Shown: positions 21,776-24,611 of the stretch, piece after piece | How positions within the stretch are numbered: the stretch's first letter is position 1 | Layout: every line of letters begins with the position of its first letter | NCBI GenBank assembly: GCA_025964405.1 | Contig: JAOPYW010000308.1 | Coordinates: 1-24,611 of the forward strand | Length of the DNA stretch: 24,611 nt | Direction: 5' to 3' | Source: Thermoleophilia bacterium | Lineage (GTDB): Bacteria > Actinomycetota > Thermoleophilia > Gaiellales > SKUG01 | The notes under the pieces: model-generated | The model's database searches: none | The model's input: only the letters and a program-made list of their open reading frames with translations | Told to the model about the DNA's origin: nothing | Translations under genes and position numbers: made by a program

Positions 21776-22765
21776 GTGACCGGTCAGTCCACCACCCGCC
21801 GCGCGCCCTGGCGCACCCGCCTGTCGGGGCCGTACGCCCCGGCGACCGCGCGGCGCGCCACCGGCATCGCGCTCTTCCTGCAGTGGTTCATCGTGCTCAC
21901 CGGTGCGACCGTGCGCCTGACCGGCTCGGGGCTCGGTTGCCCGAACTGGCCGACCTGCACGAAGACGCGCGCGGTGCCCGAACTCAAGGCCCACGAACTC
22001 ATCGAGTTCCTCAACCGCATGACCACGACGCCGACCCTCATCGCAGCGCTCGTCTCGATGTGGATCTGCTGGCGGCTGGCCGGCCCGCGTCGGCGCGACC
22101 TGCGGATCGGCTCGAGCCTCGTCGTGTTCGGCGTGCTGGTGCAGGCGGCCCTCGGCGCGCTCACGGTCATCCTCGAGCTGCCGCCCGAGATCGTGAGCGT
22201 GCACTACCTCGTGAGCATCCTGCTCATCTCCGCCGCGGTGTTCACCTGGCACGCGAGCGGCTTCGACCGCCCGATCGGGCTCGTGCGCGGCGCGGCGGGG
22301 CGCACGCGGCAGCTCGCGGGCGTGCTCATGCTGCTCGCCCTGCTCGCCGTGATCGTCGCCGGCGTGCTGACGACCGCCTCGGGTCCGCACTCGGGATCGG
22401 CGGGCACGGGCGAGGTCGTCGACCGGTTCGGCATCTTCCAGCTCGCGGTGACGCTGCATGCGCGCGGCGCCTACGCCTTCCTCGTGCTGGTGGTCGCCCT
22501 CACCTCCTGGCGCGCGCGACGTGGACCCGCGTTGCGTGACCTCGGCATCCTGCTCGTGCTCGTCGCGCTGCAGATCGCGCTCGGTGAGGTGCAGTACCGC
22601 AACGGGCTGCCGTGGGGCGTCGTGCTCGCGCACGTGGTGAACGCCGCGCTCTTGTGGCTCGTCGCTTCACGCGTGGCGATCGACGCGGCCTACGAACCCA
22701 CTGCGGGGCCCACAAGCGCGCGCACAGCTCCCCCGACGCATGACGAGGCCGTTGCGGCGCGGTAG
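21776..22765 (+). CDS. ctaA: Heme A synthase (CtaA/COX15 family)
   Basis: Oxidises the C8 methyl of heme O to make heme A for cytochrome c oxidase. 329 residues with eight predicted helices. Visible: GATVRLTGSGLGCPNWPTC (43-61) with the Cys pair C55/C61, the glutamate E77 in IEFLNR (76-81), and His residues H143 (SVHYLVS), H228 (TLHARGAYAF) and H286 (LAHVVNAALL). The first heme-ligand His of the classical E-x2-H-R motif is Asn80 here, which I believe is common in actinobacterial members. The GTG at 21776 is chosen because of the -10 box 7 bases upstream; the frame is open to 21572 but that overlaps the divergent leader. The stop codon TAG (22763-22765) is also the first half of the -10 box for the next gene. 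Confidence 0.95.
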   Translation: MTGQSTTRRAPWRTRLSGPYAPATARRATGIALFLQWFIVLTGATVRLTGSGLGCPNWPTCTKTRAVPELKAHELIEFLNRMTTTPTLIAALVSMWICWRLAGPRRRDLRIGSSLVVFGVLVQAALGALTVILELPPEIVSVHYLVSILLISAAVFTWHASGFDRPIGLVRGAAGRTRQLAGVLMLLALLAVIVAGVLTTASGPHSGSAGTGEVVDRFGIFQLAVTLHARGAYAFLVLVVALTSWRARRGPALRDLGILLVLVALQIALGEVQYRNGLPWGVVLAHVVNAALLWLVASRVAIDAAYEPTAGPTSARTAPPTHDEAVAAR

Positions 22766-22768
22766 GCT
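22763..22768 (+). promoter_or_regulatory. -10 box TAGGCT, leaderless-type, for the peroxiredoxin gene
   Basis: TAGGCT ends 7 bases before the ATG at 22776; its TAG is the stop codon of ctaA. ATGACG at 22740-22745 lies 17 bases upstream and matches TTGACA at 4 of 6 positions. Confidence 0.6.
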
Positions 22769-22775
22769 CGGCGGC

Positions 22776-23252
22776 ATGACTACGACCGCACCTGTCGAGG
22801 TGGGCCAGCTCGTGCCCGACCTCACGCTCAACGATGACCAAGGCTCCCCCGTCGCCCTCCGCGGCCTCACCGGGAAGCGCGTGGTGCTCTACTTCTACCC
22901 GAAGGACGACACGCCCGGCTGCACGACGCAGGCCTGCGGGCTGCGCGACAACTGGAGCGAGTTCGAGGGCGTCAGCGACCTCGTGCTCTACGGCGTGTCG
23001 CCTGACAGCGAGGCGAAGCACCAGAAGTTCCGCGCCAAGCACGAGCTGCCGTTCCACCTGCTGGTCGACACCGACCACGAGCTGGCCGACGCCCTCGGGT
23101 TCTGGGTGGAGAAGAGCATGTATGGCAAGAAGTACTGGGGTATCGAGCGTTCGACCGTGGTGATCGGTCCCGACGGCGTCGTCACCGACGTGGCGCGCAA
23201 CGTGAAGCCGGGCGAGCACGTCGCGTGGCTGCGCGAGGCGCTCGCGCTCTGA
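22776..23252 (+). CDS. bcp: Peroxiredoxin, PrxQ/Bcp type
   Basis: Thiol peroxidase that reduces H2O2 and organic hydroperoxides, recycled by thioredoxin. 158 residues, typical. The active site YPKDDTPGCTTQAC (41-54) has the peroxidatic C49 and the resolving C54 four residues on, the atypical 2-Cys arrangement of PrxQ/Bcp; T46 and the later conserved Arg (in ERSTVVIGPDG) complete it. No signal peptide, so cytoplasmic. The ATG at 22776 is preferred over the upstream ATG at 22740, which lies inside ctaA. The stop TGA overlaps the ATG of the next gene as TGATG. Confidence 0.96.
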   Translation: MTTTAPVEVGQLVPDLTLNDDQGSPVALRGLTGKRVVLYFYPKDDTPGCTTQACGLRDNWSEFEGVSDLVLYGVSPDSEAKHQKFRAKHELPFHLLVDTDHELADALGFWVEKSMYGKKYWGIERSTVVIGPDGVVTDVARNVKPGEHVAWLREALAL

Positions 23253-24022
23253 TGGCGCGCCTGCCGAAGCGACCGAAGCTGCCCGACGTGCGTGCCCTGC
23301 CGGGCGCGGGCGTCGTCGGCAAGGGCGCGGGTGCGCTCGGCAAGGCGGCGAGCCGGCTGCCACATCCGCCGACGATTCCGTTGCCCGGACCCCTCGCACG
23401 CGCGAGCGCGGGCGCGCGCACGCGAGCGCGGCGCGCAGGCGTGAAGATCTTGACGACGGGATCAGGCATACCCGTAGTGCGGCCGGTCGCCGAGCTCGGC
23501 ATGCGCCTCATGTTCGACAACCTCTCGGGCCGCTGGGAAGCGATTCGCGAGGACCCCCAGTACCGCGAGGGATTCCGCGAGTGCCTGTCCTACCTGCCGC
23601 ATGGGTTCCGGCCACGTCGCGTGCTCGATGCGGCGTGTGGGACCGGGCAGGCGACGAGCGTGCTCATCGAGCGATGGCCGGGCGTGCGGGTGTTCGGCAC
23701 CGACATCTCCCCGAAGATGGTGCAGGCCGCGACCGAGCTCGTGCCCGAGGCTGCGTTCCAGGTCGCGTCGGTGCACAAGCTCCCATTCGCCGACGGCGAG
23801 TTCGACCTGGTCACCGCACTCGACGGCGTCATCGACCTCGCCGAGATGCTGCGCGTGCTGCACCGCAAGGGCCGGTTGCTCATCGTCTACTCACGTGAGG
23901 GCACGACGCCCGTGTCACGCGACCTCGACGAGCTCGCCACCGAGGCGTTCGCGATCGGCGCGTTCGCCGACGCACACACCGAGACGCGGTCACACGCGCT
24001 CGTGGTGCGTCACCGCCGCTAG
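23252..24022 (+). CDS. Class I SAM-dependent methyltransferase with basic N-terminal extension
   Basis: 256 residues. Residues 123-220 hold a Rossmann methyltransferase core: motif I VLDAACGTGQAT (124-135), the acidic residue ending strand 2 in VFGTDIS (D151), SVHKLPFADGEFDLVTALDGV (173-193) as motifs II-III, and LLIVYSREG. This is the UbiE/Methyltransf_11 pattern, but substrate is unknown. The C-terminal part is short. The N-terminal 70 residues are rich in Arg, Lys, Pro and Ala (MARLPKRPKLPDVRALPGAG and ARTRARRAG), possibly a membrane- or nucleic-acid-binding arm. The start overlaps the peroxiredoxin stop as TGATG (23250-23254), indicating translational coupling. It overlaps the convergent membrane protein gene at a shared CTAG. 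Confidence 0.9.
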   Translation: MARLPKRPKLPDVRALPGAGVVGKGAGALGKAASRLPHPPTIPLPGPLARASAGARTRARRAGVKILTTGSGIPVVRPVAELGMRLMFDNLSGRWEAIREDPQYREGFRECLSYLPHGFRPRRVLDAACGTGQATSVLIERWPGVRVFGTDISPKMVQAATELVPEAAFQVASVHKLPFADGEFDLVTALDGVIDLAEMLRVLHRKGRLLIVYSREGTTPVSRDLDELATEAFAIGAFADAHTETRSHALVVRHRR

Positions 24023-24438
24023 GAGCGACGTTGGCGGCGCCGGTCGTCGAGGTGCCCGACCCAGCTGAAGAGCAGGATGATGCCGCACGAGACGAGCAGC
24101 ATCCACCCCATGCCGTGGGCGACGCCGCCCGACGATGCGAGCAGGAGGGGGAGTCCCGCGAGGCCGATCAGCAGGCCGCCCACCGCACAGTTCATGGGAT
24201 CGACGCCGAACCCGCCACTGGAACCGGGGCGGAGGTTCGCGGCGGCGAGCAGCTGGGTCGCGCGCGCAGGGCCGTGCATGGGTCCCGCGACGAACTTCAG
24301 GCCTCCGACCAGCAACACGACGCCGCCGAACAACTGCCCCAGCCCGGGCGTCACCAGCATGACGACGACCCCGACGGCCCCGATCGCGAGCCCGATGCCG
24401 CGTTCGAGCGGATGGAGACGTGTGAGGAGCGCATGCAT
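24019..24438 (-). CDS. Small four-helix membrane protein, unknown
   Basis: 139 residues from the ATG at 24438 (MHALLTRLHPLERG); the frame is open to 24525 but would then overlap the tail of the upstream gene. Four hydrophobic segments: IGLAIGAVGVVVMLVTPG, LFGGVVLLVGGLKFVAG, a long one at CAVGGLLIGLAGLPLLLASSGG, and WMLLVSCGIILLFSWVG, followed by a short basic tail (DDRRRQRRS). No motif recognised. It follows the partial gene at the window end by 52 bases on the same strand and shares CTAG at its stop with the convergent methyltransferase gene. Confidence 0.7.
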   Translation of the reverse strand: MHALLTRLHPLERGIGLAIGAVGVVVMLVTPGLGQLFGGVVLLVGGLKFVAGPMHGPARATQLLAAANLRPGSSGGFGVDPMNCAVGGLLIGLAGLPLLLASSGGVAHGMGWMLLVSCGIILLFSWVGHLDDRRRQRRS

Positions 24439-24490
24439 GCGCTCGGTATCGGCAGGGAGGCGGACGCGCGTGAGCGCCGTGACACCCTCC

Positions 24491-24611
24491 CTAGAAGAGG
24501 CTGGTCTGACCCGACGTCGGCCCACCCGTGCCGCCGCGCCGCTTGCGGCGCGGGGCGCTCATGGCCGAGGCGACCGGTTCCCGCTCGACGACCGGGGTCG
24601 CCGGCGCAACC
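24491..24611 (-). CDS. C-terminal tail of a protein cut by the window, ending QTSLF
   Basis: Only the last 39 residues are in the window: VAPATPVVEREPVASAM, then a basic stretch APRRKRRGGTGGP and the end GQTSLF before a TAG at 24491-24493. The tail is low complexity and clearly a C-terminus. QTSLF fits the Q-x-(S/D)-L-F pattern by which bacterial replication and repair proteins bind the DNA polymerase sliding clamp, so the gene may encode a helicase, polymerase, nuclease or mismatch repair protein. The main domains lie outside the window and the family cannot be named. Confidence 0.55.
   Translation of the reverse strand, partial: VAPATPVVEREPVASAMSAPRRKRRGGTGGPTSGQTSLF

Overview
The window is high-GC DNA with tightly packed genes on both strands, typical of an actinobacterium. 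The best lineage hint is the C-terminal domain of the beta-helix protein at 8529-10829. It runs from an LSLSPARF-type start through a conserved Cys pair to FTGAMNKRALRPGSYRL, a domain I associate with secreted proteins of Thermoleophilia (Solirubrobacterales). A Rho without the long N-terminal insertion of mycobacteria or Micrococcus, and bacterial homologues of archaeal cyclic 2,3-diphosphoglycerate enzymes, agree with a deep-branching actinobacterium. I saw no tRNA, rRNA, CRISPR array, insertion sequence, transposase or integrase, so this looks like ordinary chromosome.

Layout. (1) 1-1098, minus: transcription terminator Rho, cut by the window edge, divergent from a DUF2510/Gln-rich/LURP-one-like protein (1353-2360, plus). 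(2) 2370-7598, minus: a PAP2-family phosphatase followed by a GC-rich hairpin, then a run of an unknown 178-residue protein, a class III metallophosphoesterase, a small membrane protein, cyclic 2,3-diphosphoglycerate synthetase and 2-phosphoglycerate kinase. The last two are the two steps that make cyclic 2,3-diphosphoglycerate from 2-phosphoglycerate, known mainly from thermophilic methanogens. This is the most interesting part of the window. (3) 7727-11470, plus: a small nuclease-like protein, a large secreted beta-helix protein and a hypoxanthine phosphoribosyltransferase. (4) 11480-13223: a small membrane protein divergent from a CopC-CopD copper protein. (5) 13233-18304, minus: ccmE-ccmF of cytochrome c maturation, then a zinc-ribbon membrane protein overlapping the end of ccmF, then an M23 murein hydrolase with a coiled coil. 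The CcmE carries Cys in place of the usual heme-binding His. (6) 18398-21485: an aldehyde dehydrogenase (plus), a multi-pass membrane protein (minus) and a Tyr/Gly/Arg-tailed membrane protein (minus) with a structured leader and a clear terminator. (7) 21776-24022, plus: heme A synthase ctaA, a PrxQ/Bcp peroxiredoxin and a methyltransferase, converging on a four-helix membrane protein and the tail of a protein ending in a possible sliding-clamp-binding motif (minus).

How they fit. Heme and cytochrome assembly recurs (CcmE, CcmF, CtaA, CopC/D for copper), consistent with aerobic respiration. The 2,3-diphosphoglycerate pair suggests a solute or phosphate-storage pathway; the neighbouring phosphoesterase is a possible turnover enzyme, which is inference only. 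Five genes have a TAnnnT -10 box 6-7 nt before the start codon, with no Shine-Dalgarno, which predicts leaderless transcripts for an appreciable part of the genes here.
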